39,847 nt of DNA from assembly GCA_003567855.1 (NCBI GenBank), contig PWYM01000076.1, positions 1 to 39,847 on the forward strand, given 5' to 3'. Shown here piece by piece: positions 1 to 7,954 of this stretch. The notes below the pieces were generated by a model. That model made no database searches. It was not told where the DNA came from and saw nothing but the letters and a program-made list of their open reading frames with translations. The DNA is from Gammaproteobacteria bacterium. GTDB taxonomy: Bacteria; Pseudomonadota; Gammaproteobacteria; Steroidobacterales; PWYM01. The stretch's first letter is position 1; the number at the start of each line of letters is the position of its first letter. Position numbers and translations under genes: made by a program.

Positions 1-713
1 AGGTCGCCAAGCTCGCCGAGGACTACACCCACGTGCTCGGCCCTTCGACGACCTTCGGCAAGGACCTGATGCCGCGCGTGGCGGCGCTGCTGGGCGTCGG
101 CCAGCTCTCCGACATCCAGGAGGTCCTGGGCGCCTACCGGTTCCGTCGGCCCATCTATGCGGGCAACGCGATCATCGTCGTCGAGGCCGACGACAGCCGC
201 AAGCTGGTCGCAACCGTGCGTACGGCGTCGTTCCAGCCGGCCGGTGAAGGCGGCAACGCCGACATCGAGGCCGTGAAGGTCGAGACCGAAATACCGGAAC
301 ACACGCGCTTCAAGGCGCTGCAAACCGGTGACAGCGACCGCCCTGACCTGCAGACGGCCGCGCGCGTCGTCTCCGGCGGGCGCGCGCTCGGCAGCGCGGA
401 GAAGTTCGAAGTGATCTTCGACTTCGCCGACAAGATCGGGGCCGCGGTGGGCGCGAGCCGCGCGGCCGTCGATGCCGGCTTCGTACCCAATGAACTGCAG
501 GTCGGCCAGACCGGCAAGATCATCGCCCCGGACCTCTACATCGCGATCGGCATCTCGGGGGCGATCCAGCACCTCACCGGCATCAAGGATGCCGGCACCA
601 TCGTCGCAATCAACAAGGACGCGGAAGCACCGATCTTTGAAATCGCCGATATCGGGCTGGTCGGAGATCTCTTCGAGATCATCCCGCAGCTCGAAGAGAG
701 GCTTGCAAGCTGA
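1..713 (+). CDS. etfA: Electron transfer flavoprotein alpha subunit, 5'-truncated by the window edge
   Basis: This is the C-terminal part of EtfA, the FAD-binding subunit of the flavoprotein that carries electrons from acyl-CoA and related dehydrogenases to ETF-ubiquinone oxidoreductase. The reading frame is already open at base 3 and runs to TGA at 711-713, so the N-terminus lies outside the window. The FAD-domain signature is clear: [12 protein letters not shown], then [19 protein letters not shown], then [10 protein letters not shown], followed by the usual [21 protein letters not shown] ending. About 236 residues are present out of the roughly 310 usual for the family. An etfB gene would be expected just upstream, which cannot be checked here. 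The acyl-CoA dehydrogenase at 32.6 kb is one possible electron donor. Identification is firm. Confidence 0.95.
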   Translation, partial: VAKLAEDYTHVLGPSTTFGKDLMPRVAALLGVGQLSDIQEVLGAYRFRRPIYAGNAIIVVEADDSRKLVATVRTASFQPAGEGGNADIEAVKVETEIPEHTRFKALQTGDSDRPDLQTAARVVSGGRALGSAEKFEVIFDFADKIGAAVGASRAAVDAGFVPNELQVGQTGKIIAPDLYIAIGISGAIQHLTGIKDAGTIVAINKDAEAPIFEIADIGLVGDLFEIIPQLEERLAS

Positions 714-723
714 CCCCTGAGGC

Positions 724-740
724 GGGCGGCCCGGCCGCCC
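724..740. terminator. GC-rich hairpin between etfA and the MFS gene
   Basis: GGGCGGC (724-730) pairs with GCCGCCC (734-740) around a 3-base loop, and the stem can be lengthened past a one-base bulge. There is no T-run, so it is at best a weak or Rho-assisted terminator or a transcript-end stabiliser for etfA. Confidence 0.35.
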
Positions 741-762
741 TGCCCGCTCGAGTCGTCTGAGG

Positions 763-1971
763 GTGGTCGCCCGACCTGTACCGTCGCTATGGCTGCTCGG
801 GCTCGCGAGCGGCCTGTCGCCCTTCGGCATGGCGGTGATCGTGCCGGCGCTGGCCGTCTTTGCCCGCGATTTCGACACCACGGAGGGCATGGCGGCACTG
901 CTGGTGACGAGCTATCTCGTCGGGCTGACAATCGCGCAGCCGGTGCAGGGTTCACTGTGCGACCGCTTCGGGCGGCGCCCGATGCTGATCACGGGTTTCG
1001 CGCTGTTCTCCATCGCAAGCTTCATATGCGCGCTTGCCCCTAACCTGTGGCTGCTACTCATCGGCCGCGTAGTACAGGCCGTGGGTGTGAGCGTCGGCAC
1101 CGTCGCCAGCCGCGCGGTCCTGCGCGACACACGCGACGCGAGCGGTACCGCCGAAGCGATGACGTGGATCACCGCGTTCATGGGCATCTCGCCGGTGCTC
1201 GCCCCGATGATCGGGGGCACCCTGGGTGAGCAGTTCGGCTGGCAGTCCATCTTCCTGTTCAGCGGCGCATTGGGTGTGGTCGTACTCGGCTGGGTGCTGT
1301 GGCGACTGCCCGAAACCCGGCCGGCCTATACGCGCGGTGACGGTGGACTCGGGCTGCGCAACTGGGGAGTCCTGCTGCGTGACCCGGCCTTCGTCGGGTT
1401 CACACTGATGTTCGGCGCCGTCAACGGCTCGTTCTTCGCGTTCCTGACGACCGGCGCGGCAATCTTCGAACGCGATCTCGGCCTGGGGCAACAGGCGTTC
1501 GGGCTGATATACGGGGCACTGTCAATCGCGTACGTGATCGGCGCCGCGATCGCTGGTGTGATGATCCGCGGCTGGGGAGTCGGCAGGACCCTGCGCGTGA
1601 GCGTTTCGCTGACGGTCATGGTCGGCCTCGCTCTCCCGGCTGTCGTGACGCTGTTCGGCGTGAACCTAGCCTCGCTGCTCGTGCCGCTCGCCGTGCTGAT
1701 GGCCTGCAGCGGTATCGTCGGCCCGCAGGGACTCGCGGGTGCGGTTGCAAGCCACCCCGGCATCGCCGGTACCGCGGCGGGCCTGTCGAGCAGCCTGGGG
1801 CTGCTGATAGCAGCGGGTTTCGCGGTAGTGAGCGGCTTCATCTACCGCGGCAACACGCTGGATATCATGCTGCTGGTGACGCTGGCGGCGGTGCTTGCTG
1901 GGGCTGCAATGCTGTTGACCGGGCTGGCGCGTCCCGGCAGCGACCTCGCAGAACCCGCCGAACCCGCCTGA
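763..1971 (+). CDS. MFS exporter, drug:H+ antiporter-1 (Bcr/CflA-like) family
   Basis: A 402-residue protein with about 12 hydrophobic segments, consistent with a major facilitator. The loop after TM2 carries the family motif A ([13 protein letters not shown]), and the segment after TM4 (SRAVLRDT) resembles the start of TM5 in Bcr/CflA-type exporters. The family exports small hydrophobic compounds by proton antiport across the inner membrane; the substrate cannot be predicted. The start is GTG at 763; a GAGGG stretch at 758-762 is too close to be an ideal ribosome site, so a slightly downstream start is possible. It follows etfA by 49 bases and converges with the minus-strand gene ending at 2000. 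Family assignment is firm, substrate unknown. Confidence 0.85.
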   Translation: MVARPVPSLWLLGLASGLSPFGMAVIVPALAVFARDFDTTEGMAALLVTSYLVGLTIAQPVQGSLCDRFGRRPMLITGFALFSIASFICALAPNLWLLLIGRVVQAVGVSVGTVASRAVLRDTRDASGTAEAMTWITAFMGISPVLAPMIGGTLGEQFGWQSIFLFSGALGVVVLGWVLWRLPETRPAYTRGDGGLGLRNWGVLLRDPAFVGFTLMFGAVNGSFFAFLTTGAAIFERDLGLGQQAFGLIYGALSIAYVIGAAIAGVMIRGWGVGRTLRVSVSLTVMVGLALPAVVTLFGVNLASLLVPLAVLMACSGIVGPQGLAGAVASHPGIAGTAAGLSSSLGLLIAAGFAVVSGFIYRGNTLDIMLLVTLAAVLAGAAMLLTGLARPGSDLAEPAEPA

Positions 1972-1999
1972 ATTCGACGTGCCCGGCGGCGGCTGAAGC

Positions 2000-2668
2000 T
2001 CAGCCCACCGGCTTGAACACCCCGAGCGCGGCAGAAGCGACCAGCCCCGCCCAGATCAGCAGCACGAATGGACGCACTTTGGCGATCGACCCCGCCAGCT
2101 GGCGTTCGAGCTCAGGCTTCGATCCCTCGACGACGAGCTGGCGGAACGCAGGCACGAACGGCCGCAATGCGACCCGGATCGCGAGCCCGCAGGCGACGAG
2201 CAGCGCGAACAGACCGAACTTGCCGGCAAGCCACGGCTGTTCGGCAAGCGGTCCACCGCCGGCGAAGCCCCATGCCGCAAAGCCCGCACAGCTGACCAGC
2301 ACCCCGATCCGCACCCCCGTGTCGGCGGGGGAAAGGCGCCGAGCGAGCGCGGTGCCGCCGCGCAGGTACACGGTGATCGCGATCGCAAGCCACGCCAGCG
2401 CCGCAACCCAGATCACCGCAAGCGCGGCACCGGACACCGGCAATCCCCAGCGAGCCGCCGACATGCTGATACCGACGGGGAGGATCAGGACCAGGCAGAC
2501 GCGTGGCACCAGGTCGAGCGCGTGCATGATCTTGCCCGCGACAACGCGTGCGTCCACGCTGACCGTGGGGTCGACCACATAGCGGCTCGACCAGAACACC
2601 CCGAGGTCCCCCCCCAGCCAGTAGACGAACAGCAACAGGTGCGCAAGCACCAGCCAGTTGTAATCCAT
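2000..2668 (-). CDS. Integral membrane protein of unknown function
   Basis: About 222 residues with six or so hydrophobic segments. TM1 (LVLAHLLLFVYWLGGDLGVF) contains a histidine and a GGD turn, and a second histidine lies in KIMHALDLVPR. The histidines within helices resemble the layout of CopD/DUF2269-like membrane proteins that may bind haem or metal, but this is only a resemblance. The start at 2668 is preferred because CGGGGC lies 8 bases upstream; an in-frame ATG two codons earlier (2674) is the alternative. The gene lies 22 bases downstream of the peroxiredoxin gene on the same strand and could be cotranscribed with it. I do not recognise a definite family. Confidence 0.7.
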   Translation of the reverse strand: MDYNWLVLAHLLLFVYWLGGDLGVFWSSRYVVDPTVSVDARVVAGKIMHALDLVPRVCLVLILPVGISMSAARWGLPVSGAALAVIWVAALAWLAIAITVYLRGGTALARRLSPADTGVRIGVLVSCAGFAAWGFAGGGPLAEQPWLAGKFGLFALLVACGLAIRVALRPFVPAFRQLVVEGSKPELERQLAGSIAKVRPFVLLIWAGLVASAALGVFKPVG

Positions 2669-2690
2669 CAGCATGCCCCGGCTGCGCTCG

Positions 2691-3170
2691 TCAGACCTGC
2701 GTCAGCGCATGTTCTGCCGCACTCACCTTGAATTCACCAGGTGCCTCGACGTTGACATGCTTGACCACACCGTCTTCGACCACGAGTGAGAAACGCTGCC
2801 CGCGCATGCCGAGTCCGAAGCCGGTTCCGTCCATCTCCAGGCCCAGGGCACGCGTGTAGTCACCGTTGCCGTCGGCGAGCATCAGCACCTTGTCACCACA
2901 ACCGCTGCTCTTGCCCCATGCGTCCATCACGAACACGTCGTTGACGGCCATGCAGGCGATGGTGTCTACACCACGCCCCTTGAGCGCATCGGCCTGTTCG
3001 ACGAAACCCGGCAGGTGCTGGGCCGAGCACGTGGGGGTAAAAGCGCCCGGCACCGAGAACACCACGACCTTCTTGCCACCGAAAACGTCGTCGCTCGAAA
3101 TGGCCTGAGGGCCCTTTTCGCCCATTATGGTGAAGTGCCCCTCGGGCATCCGATCTCCGATCTTGATCAT
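2691..3170 (-). CDS. Peroxiredoxin, Prx5/AhpE-like thiol peroxidase
   Basis: A 159-residue thioredoxin-fold peroxidase that reduces hydrogen peroxide and organic hydroperoxides in the cytoplasm. The active-site motif PGAFTPTCS places the peroxidatic cysteine at residue 48 with Thr45 and Pro41 of the conserved PxxxT/SxxC signature. Length and the N-terminal IKIGDRMPEGHFT match the Prx5 subfamily. Another cysteine (about residue 74, IACMAVND) may take part in recycling; the family often uses glutathione/glutaredoxin, which is not tested here. The start ATG at 3170 is preceded by an AGGAGA-type ribosome site. Monocistronic or paired with the membrane gene at 2000-2668. Confidence 0.92.
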   Translation of the reverse strand: MIKIGDRMPEGHFTIMGEKGPQAISSDDVFGGKKVVVFSVPGAFTPTCSAQHLPGFVEQADALKGRGVDTIACMAVNDVFVMDAWGKSSGCGDKVLMLADGNGDYTRALGLEMDGTGFGLGMRGQRFSLVVEDGVVKHVNVEAPGEFKVSAAEHALTQV

Positions 3171-3223
3171 GTCGTCTCCTGGGTATTGTGGAACGTGAAA
3201 AATGCCTGCGTGGGTCCGACCCT

Positions 3224-4486
3224 TCAGCCGCGGATGAGAAACAATGACAGGTCGGGCCAGAAAGTCACAACCACCAGCCCGACGACCATCAGCGCAAGGA
3301 ACGGCAGTACCGCCTTGCAGATGGTCCAGAACTCCTCCCGGAACGCGCCCATCGCGACGATGATGTTAAGCCCGAGCGGCGGCGTAAGATAGCCGATCTC
3401 GAGGTTCACGATCATGATGATGCCGAAATGCACGGGGTCTATGCCCTGCGCCTGGGCGATGGGCTGCAGGATTGGCGCCAGAATAAGTATCGCCGAGCCG
3501 ATATCCATCACGCACCCGACGAGCAGCAGGAACAGGTTCATGATGATCAGAAAGCTGGTGCGGTCGGTGATCATTTCATTGAGCGAGGTGACCAGCATCT
3601 CGGGCACCTGCTCGTAGGTCAGGAACACGTTCAGCGACAACGCGAACATCAACACCGGGAACAGCGACCCGAGCAGCTTGGTCGTTTCCGCAAACGTTTC
3701 GAACATCCCGCGCAGGCCAAGTTCGCGGTGTATCACCAGCTCTACGAACAGCGCGTAGACCACGGCGACCGCTGCCGACTCGGTGGCTGTGAAGTAGCCG
3801 CTGTAGATGCCGCCGAGGATAAGTACCGGCATGAACAGCGCCCAGATGCCGTGTCGCAGTGCGCGCAGGATTTCCCACGCATCCCAACCGCCCGCGCGCA
3901 GGCGCCAGTTGCGCGACACCGCGTACACGGCCATCAGGCCGGTGAGCATCGCCGCCGGGCCGATGCCGGCGATGAACAGCTCGGCTATGGAGGTCTGCGT
4001 CATCACGCCGTAGAGGATCAACGGGATGCTCGGCGGAATGATGATGCCCAGCGTACCTGCAGCACACAGCGAACCCAGCGCGAACTGCTTGGAGTACCCG
4101 GCACGCAGCAGCGCCGGATACATCACCGAGCCCACGGCGAGCAGCGTGACGGTAGAAGAACCGGAGATCGCAGCGAACACCGCGCACGAGAGTACTGTCG
4201 CCATCGCCATCCCGCCGGGCACCGGTGCGGTGAGCGCCTGCATAAGGCGGATCAGCCGCTCGGCCATACTGCCCCGCGACATGATGCTGCCGGCGAGGAT
4301 ATACAGCGGAATCGACAGCAGCACCTCGCGGTTGAGGGCGTCCCACGCGTCGATGACGATATTGGCGACGACGCCGTCGCCGAACGCCACGTACGCGTAG
4401 GCCGTCGCCAGACCCAGCACGACCAGCAGATTCTGGCGAAGGACGAACAGCGCCACCACCATCAGCACCAGGCCCAGCACCAGCAT
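3224..4486 (-). CDS. dctM: TRAP transporter large permease (DctM family)
   Basis: A 420-residue membrane protein, the ion-coupled transport subunit of a tripartite (TRAP) uptake system for organic acids. Family landmarks are the IPLYILAGSIMSRG segment, the ISGSSTVTLLAVG loop, GTLGIIIPPSIPLILYG and, near the C-terminus, EIGYLTPPLGLNIIV. Around a dozen hydrophobic segments are visible. The frame is open upstream of this start, but the ATG at 4486 overlaps the dctQ stop in a TGATG junction, which is the usual TRAP coupling and fixes the start. It is the last gene of the minus-strand operon dctP-dctQ-dctM. Confidence 0.93.
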   Translation of the reverse strand: MLVLGLVLMVVALFVLRQNLLVVLGLATAYAYVAFGDGVVANIVIDAWDALNREVLLSIPLYILAGSIMSRGSMAERLIRLMQALTAPVPGGMAMATVLSCAVFAAISGSSTVTLLAVGSVMYPALLRAGYSKQFALGSLCAAGTLGIIIPPSIPLILYGVMTQTSIAELFIAGIGPAAMLTGLMAVYAVSRNWRLRAGGWDAWEILRALRHGIWALFMPVLILGGIYSGYFTATESAAVAVVYALFVELVIHRELGLRGMFETFAETTKLLGSLFPVLMFALSLNVFLTYEQVPEMLVTSLNEMITDRTSFLIIMNLFLLLVGCVMDIGSAILILAPILQPIAQAQGIDPVHFGIIMIVNLEIGYLTPPLGLNIIVAMGAFREEFWTICKAVLPFLALMVVGLVVVTFWPDLSLFLIRG

Positions 4487-5094
4487 CAGTCGCGGCGCTC
4501 CCGGTCGGCGGGGTTTTCTTTCGCGGTGTCGCCTGCCGCGCGGTCTGCAAGCGTGGCCACTGCGGCGGTATTGCCGGCGGCGAGCGTCGCACCGAGCTGC
4601 GGCGGCGATGGACGCAATGACGGCCATATCGCATAGAGCGCGTGGCGAATCGTTGCGAGCACGAACGCCAGCGGAATGACAGCCTGTACGGGCCAGACCA
4701 CGACCCGCAAAATGACCGAGCGCTCGGCGAGCTGCCAGGTCTCGACGACGACGAACACCGCCGCGATCGTGAACCCGAGGCAGAACAGCGCCATCAGCCC
4801 CTCCTGCACATGGGGCATGAAGCGCTCCCAGCGCGCGGGCAGCCAGCTGTCGGCGAAACGCGGGCGCAGGTGCGCGCCATCCGCGGACGCGAGCCCGAAC
4901 CCGATCATCACGACGAAGATGTTCGCGTAGACGCCCACCTGGCGCGCCCAGTGCAGCCCGCTGCCGGTGAGTTCCCGAATCAGCACGTCGGCAAACACGA
5001 CGACGACCATCACCGAAAACGCGGTGAAAGTGATCGCTTTTTCGGTGAGATGGAGGCGCGCGAGAAAACGCTCGGCCGCGGCCGGCGCAGTCAC
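4486..5094 (-). CDS. dctQ: TRAP transporter small permease (DctQ family)
   Basis: A 202-residue protein with four predicted membrane segments, the small membrane subunit that accompanies DctM. After TM2 the segment GFGLASADGAHLRP matches the conserved G-AHI/RVD-type region of DctQ proteins. The C-terminal 35 residues (AGNTAAVATLADRAAGDTAKEN...) form a polar tail with no membrane segment. The start is GTG at 5094, three bases after the dctP stop; the stop overlaps the dctM start codon, so translation of the three genes is likely coupled. Confidence 0.88.
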   Translation of the reverse strand: MTAPAAAERFLARLHLTEKAITFTAFSVMVVVVFADVLIRELTGSGLHWARQVGVYANIFVVMIGFGLASADGAHLRPRFADSWLPARWERFMPHVQEGLMALFCLGFTIAAVFVVVETWQLAERSVILRVVVWPVQAVIPLAFVLATIRHALYAIWPSLRPSPPQLGATLAAGNTAAVATLADRAAGDTAKENPADRERRD

Positions 5095-5097
5095 TCG

Positions 5098-6171
5098 CTA
5101 ATCCCCGGCATCCGCGACCCTGAATCCACTTCTGCCCTCCTCCAGTATCTGGAGAATTTCCCTGGCATCGCCGCCGATGAGGTTGGCCATACGCTGTCTC
5201 ATCGGCTCTCCGTAGCGCCGCCAGGCTTCGACCTCAGCGGCGTCAAGATCATGCACCTCGACCCGCCCGGCGGCGCGCGCCTCAGCCAGCAGCCGTTCGC
5301 TCTCGCTCGCGACCTCTGCCCGCAAGCGCTCGGGAGGACCGAGCGCATCGCGTAACGCCTGCTGGCGATCACTGCCCAGGCTCTCCCACCACTGACTGTT
5401 GGCGAGTATGACGCCCGCATCGTAGGCATGAAAGGTGCGCGTCAGGTAGCGGGCTTCGTCGGCGAGACCGCTCGCGAGGTACATCACCGTGGTGGCCTCT
5501 CCGCCCCGCACGAGCCCGGTCTGCAGCGCGCTGACGAATTCACTGAAGGGCAGCGGTTTGACGTCGGCCCCGACGGTCCCGAGCAGCGCGCGCGATCCGG
5601 CACCGGCCTGGGCACGCATCGGGAAGCCCTCGAGGTCCGACGGGTGTCGCAGCGGGCGATCGGCGAACAGGTGGTTCCAGCCGGCCTCTGTCCACTGCAC
5701 CACCGTCACGCCCTGTGCATGAAACAATGCCTGCAGCGGCTCCTGCAGGTGGTGAATCAGCAGGTAGTCGACTTCTTCCTCGGACTCGAAAAGGAACGGC
5801 GCATGCAAAACCGCCACCTCGGGTACGAGTGCGGCGGCTGCGCTCAACGGGAACCCTCCGAGCTGAATGCGCCCACGCCGCAGGCTGTGAATGGTCTGGT
5901 CCGGGTCGCCGAGCTGGCCGCGCACATAGAATTCCGGTTGCAGGCCATGATCGTCGCGGGCGGCGAGCTGCTCACCGAAGCGCCGCCACTGGTTGGCCCA
6001 CGGAGAATCAGGCGGCGATGCGCCGGTGACCCTGAACACGCCCGACCCGTCGCGCTGTCCGTCGCCTGGCTGGCAAGCGACAAGCATCAGCGCCACCGGC
6101 ACGAGGCAGCTACAACGCAATGGCCAGGTGATCACACCTTGGCCGCATCGACGGGTTCGCGATCCTCCCAT
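5098..6171 (-). CDS. dctP: TRAP transporter substrate-binding lipoprotein (DctP family)
   Basis: The periplasmic receptor of the TRAP system, about 357 residues. A signal peptide ends in a lipobox (VALMLVAC), so the mature protein should be a lipoprotein anchored by that cysteine, unlike the soluble receptors of many TRAP systems. Family features include the start of the mature part (FRVTGASPPDSPWANQWRRF), GRIQLGGFPLS, the DLEGFPMRAQ segment whose arginine usually binds the substrate carboxylate, and FSEFVSALQTGLVRGGE. Substrate is probably an organic acid; the neighbouring lyase suggests a branched C4-C6 di- or tricarboxylate (inference). The start at 6171 is the first ATG; a TTG at 6189 is an in-frame alternative. 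Confidence 0.87.
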   Translation of the reverse strand: MGGSRTRRCGQGVITWPLRCSCLVPVALMLVACQPGDGQRDGSGVFRVTGASPPDSPWANQWRRFGEQLAARDDHGLQPEFYVRGQLGDPDQTIHSLRRGRIQLGGFPLSAAAALVPEVAVLHAPFLFESEEEVDYLLIHHLQEPLQALFHAQGVTVVQWTEAGWNHLFADRPLRHPSDLEGFPMRAQAGAGSRALLGTVGADVKPLPFSEFVSALQTGLVRGGEATTVMYLASGLADEARYLTRTFHAYDAGVILANSQWWESLGSDRQQALRDALGPPERLRAEVASESERLLAEARAAGRVEVHDLDAAEVEAWRRYGEPMRQRMANLIGGDAREILQILEEGRSGFRVADAGD

Positions 6172-6241
6172 GTCACCGATTGTAAACAAAACCGTACTGA
6201 AAGTTATAATGCTATATCTTTAAAACTTCGCGAGGCGTCGC
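6172..6241. promoter_or_regulatory. Divergent promoter region with inverted repeat (TRAP operon / GntR-UTRA gene)
   Basis: An unusually A+T-rich 70-base stretch separates dctP from the GntR gene. On the plus strand TATAAT (6205-6210) is a perfect -10 hexamer, with a poor -35. On the minus strand TACAAT lies just in front of dctP, which would give a very short or no leader. Bases 6201-6220 form an imperfect palindrome, AAGnTATAn4TATAnCTT, overlapping the plus-strand -10. Its size and position fit an operator for the adjacent GntR protein; binding is inferred. Confidence 0.55.
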
Positions 6242-7054
6242 ATGATGCCCCGAATTCGAGGTGCTCACGTTCCATTGGATGCCATGACTCCGGATATTCC
6301 CGGCGCCGCGCCGCTCGACGACGCTTCGCCGATGCCGCTGTATCACCAGCTCTACCTCCAACTGCGCGGTCGGATTCTCGACGGCTCGCTGCCGGGGGGC
6401 ACGCGCATACCCAGCGAGCAGTCGCTCGCCGCACGCTACTCGGTGTCGAGGATCACGGCCAAGCGCGCGCTGGACGAACTGGCGGCGGCCGGATTCGTCG
6501 CCCGCCAGCGCGGTCGTGGCACCCACGTGATCCATCGTCCGCACGCCGACGTCCTGCGTGCCCCGCTGCAGGGCATGCTCGAGAAGCTCGACTCGATGGC
6601 CCGGACCACCCGCGCCCGGCTGCTGTCCTACCGCCATGCCCCGGCACCCGCCGAAGTTGCGACGCTGCTTGGCATCGGTGCCGACGAACCCGTCGTCGCC
6701 GCAGTGCGCGTGCGCAGCCTGCAGGGCATCCCCTTCGCACACCTGTCGAGCTGGACCCGGGCACGCCCGGAACGCTTTTCGCACGAGCGACTGCGCGAGG
6801 GATCGAGGCTCGAGGCCCTCCGCGCGAGCGGTATTCGCCTCGGGCAGATGACGCAGGATCTGGGCGCGTGTGCCGCCGACGCCGAGGTGGCCCGTCACCT
6901 GGACGTCACCCCCGGTGCGCCGCTGCTGGAACTGCGCCGGCTGTCCTTCGGCCGCGACGAGCAGCCGGTGGACTTCCTCGTCGCGCGTTACCACCCGGAA
7001 CGCTTCCGCTTCCACATGTCGATGACCCTGGACGAACATGGAGACTGCCGTTGA
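6242..7054 (+). CDS. GntR family transcriptional regulator, HutC/UTRA subfamily
   Basis: A 270-residue regulator. Residues about 30-100 are a winged helix typical of GntR proteins: LYHQLYLQLRGRILDGSLPGGTRIPSEQSLAARYSVSRITAKRALDEL followed by the wing GFVARQRGRGTHV. Residues about 110-260 form a UTRA ligand-binding domain, with the usual VRSLQGIPFAHLSSW and a C-terminal ELRRLSFGRDEQPVDFLVARYHPERFRF. Such proteins are generally repressors relieved by the substrate of the pathway they control. It is divergent from the TRAP operon and translationally overlaps the lyase gene, so it most likely controls both. The ATG at 6242 is immediately followed by another. Confidence 0.9.
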   Translation: MMPRIRGAHVPLDAMTPDIPGAAPLDDASPMPLYHQLYLQLRGRILDGSLPGGTRIPSEQSLAARYSVSRITAKRALDELAAAGFVARQRGRGTHVIHRPHADVLRAPLQGMLEKLDSMARTTRARLLSYRHAPAPAEVATLLGIGADEPVVAAVRVRSLQGIPFAHLSSWTRARPERFSHERLREGSRLEALRASGIRLGQMTQDLGACAADAEVARHLDVTPGAPLLELRRLSFGRDEQPVDFLVARYHPERFRFHMSMTLDEHGDCR

Positions 7055-7941
7055 CTGACCACGCCCGGCGCCTGCGCAGCGCCCTTGCCGATCCGCGAAT
7101 TCTCGTCGCGCCCGGTGGCTACGACGCACTCAGTGCCAGCTTGATTGAAAACGCAGGGTTCGCTGCGATGTACCTGTCGGGGGCCAGTATCGCCTACACG
7201 CGCTTCGGCCGACCCGACATCGGGCTGGTCACGATGAGTGAGGTCGCCGAAACGATCTCTGTGATACGCGAACGCAGTGCGCTGCCCCTCGTTGCCGATG
7301 CCGACACGGGCTTCGGCAACGCGCTCAACGTACAGCGCACGGTGCGCCTGTTCGAACGCATGGGCGCATCGGGTGTCCAGCTCGAAGACCAGCGCCTGCC
7401 CAAGCGCTGCGGTCACCTGGCTGGCAAGACGCTGATCAGCCGTGCCGAGATGGTCGGCAAGATTCGCGCTGCCTGCGATGCCCGAGAACAGGACGACACC
7501 GTCATCATCGCGCGTACCGATGCGGTGGCCGTTGAGGGGTTCGAGCACGCGCTCGAGCGCGCGCGAGCCTATGCTGAAGCGGGTGCCGATGTGCTGTTCG
7601 TCGAGGCGATGCGCAGCGACGAGCAGATGCGGGCGGCGACGCAGGCCCTGTCACCGCTGGCGCCGCTGATGGCGAACATGGTCGAGGGGGGACATACCCC
7701 CATGCAGCCGGCCGACGCGCTCGAGCGGCTGGGCTTTGCCATGGTGATCTTCCCCGGGGCGCTGGTCCGGGTGCTGACGCACGCCGCGACCGCGTTCCTC
7801 GCCGACCTCCACCGCGACGGTGATTCTCGCGGCTGGCAGGACAGGATGCTCGATTTCGGCGGCATCAATGCATTGCTCGGCACCGATGAACTGCTCGCGC
7901 ACGGACGCGCCTATGACGAACAGACCATGGATGCGCGCTGA
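7051..7941 (+). CDS. Isocitrate lyase / PEP mutase superfamily lyase
   Basis: About 296 residues of a TIM-barrel enzyme that cleaves 2-hydroxy or 2-oxo acids. Key motifs are APGGYDALSA (20-29), the metal-binding DADTGFGN (83-90) and LEDQRLPKRCGH (111-122). The KRCGH sequence contains the catalytic Cys120 used by true C-C lyases such as methylisocitrate lyase, 2,3-dimethylmalate lyase and some oxaloacetate decarboxylases, rather than the PEP mutase loop. The start is TTG at 7051, which overlaps the GntR stop (TTGA) and has GGAG 7 bases upstream; the frame is open far upstream but shows no homology there. Neighbouring TRAP uptake genes suggest it degrades the imported acid. The exact substrate is unknown. 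Confidence 0.86.
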   Translation: MTDHARRLRSALADPRILVAPGGYDALSASLIENAGFAAMYLSGASIAYTRFGRPDIGLVTMSEVAETISVIRERSALPLVADADTGFGNALNVQRTVRLFERMGASGVQLEDQRLPKRCGHLAGKTLISRAEMVGKIRAACDAREQDDTVIIARTDAVAVEGFEHALERARAYAEAGADVLFVEAMRSDEQMRAATQALSPLAPLMANMVEGGHTPMQPADALERLGFAMVIFPGALVRVLTHAATAFLADLHRDGDSRGWQDRMLDFGGINALLGTDELLAHGRAYDEQTMDAR

Positions 7942-7954
7942 CTGCAGCTGCGAT

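Noticed and set aside
5428-7050. Long open frame in front of the isocitrate-lyase-like gene, antisense to dctP
   Set aside because: Its translation is Arg/Ala/Pro-rich without family resemblance. It is the GC-rich third-position shadow of dctP and GntR; the lyase homology begins at the TTG at 7051.
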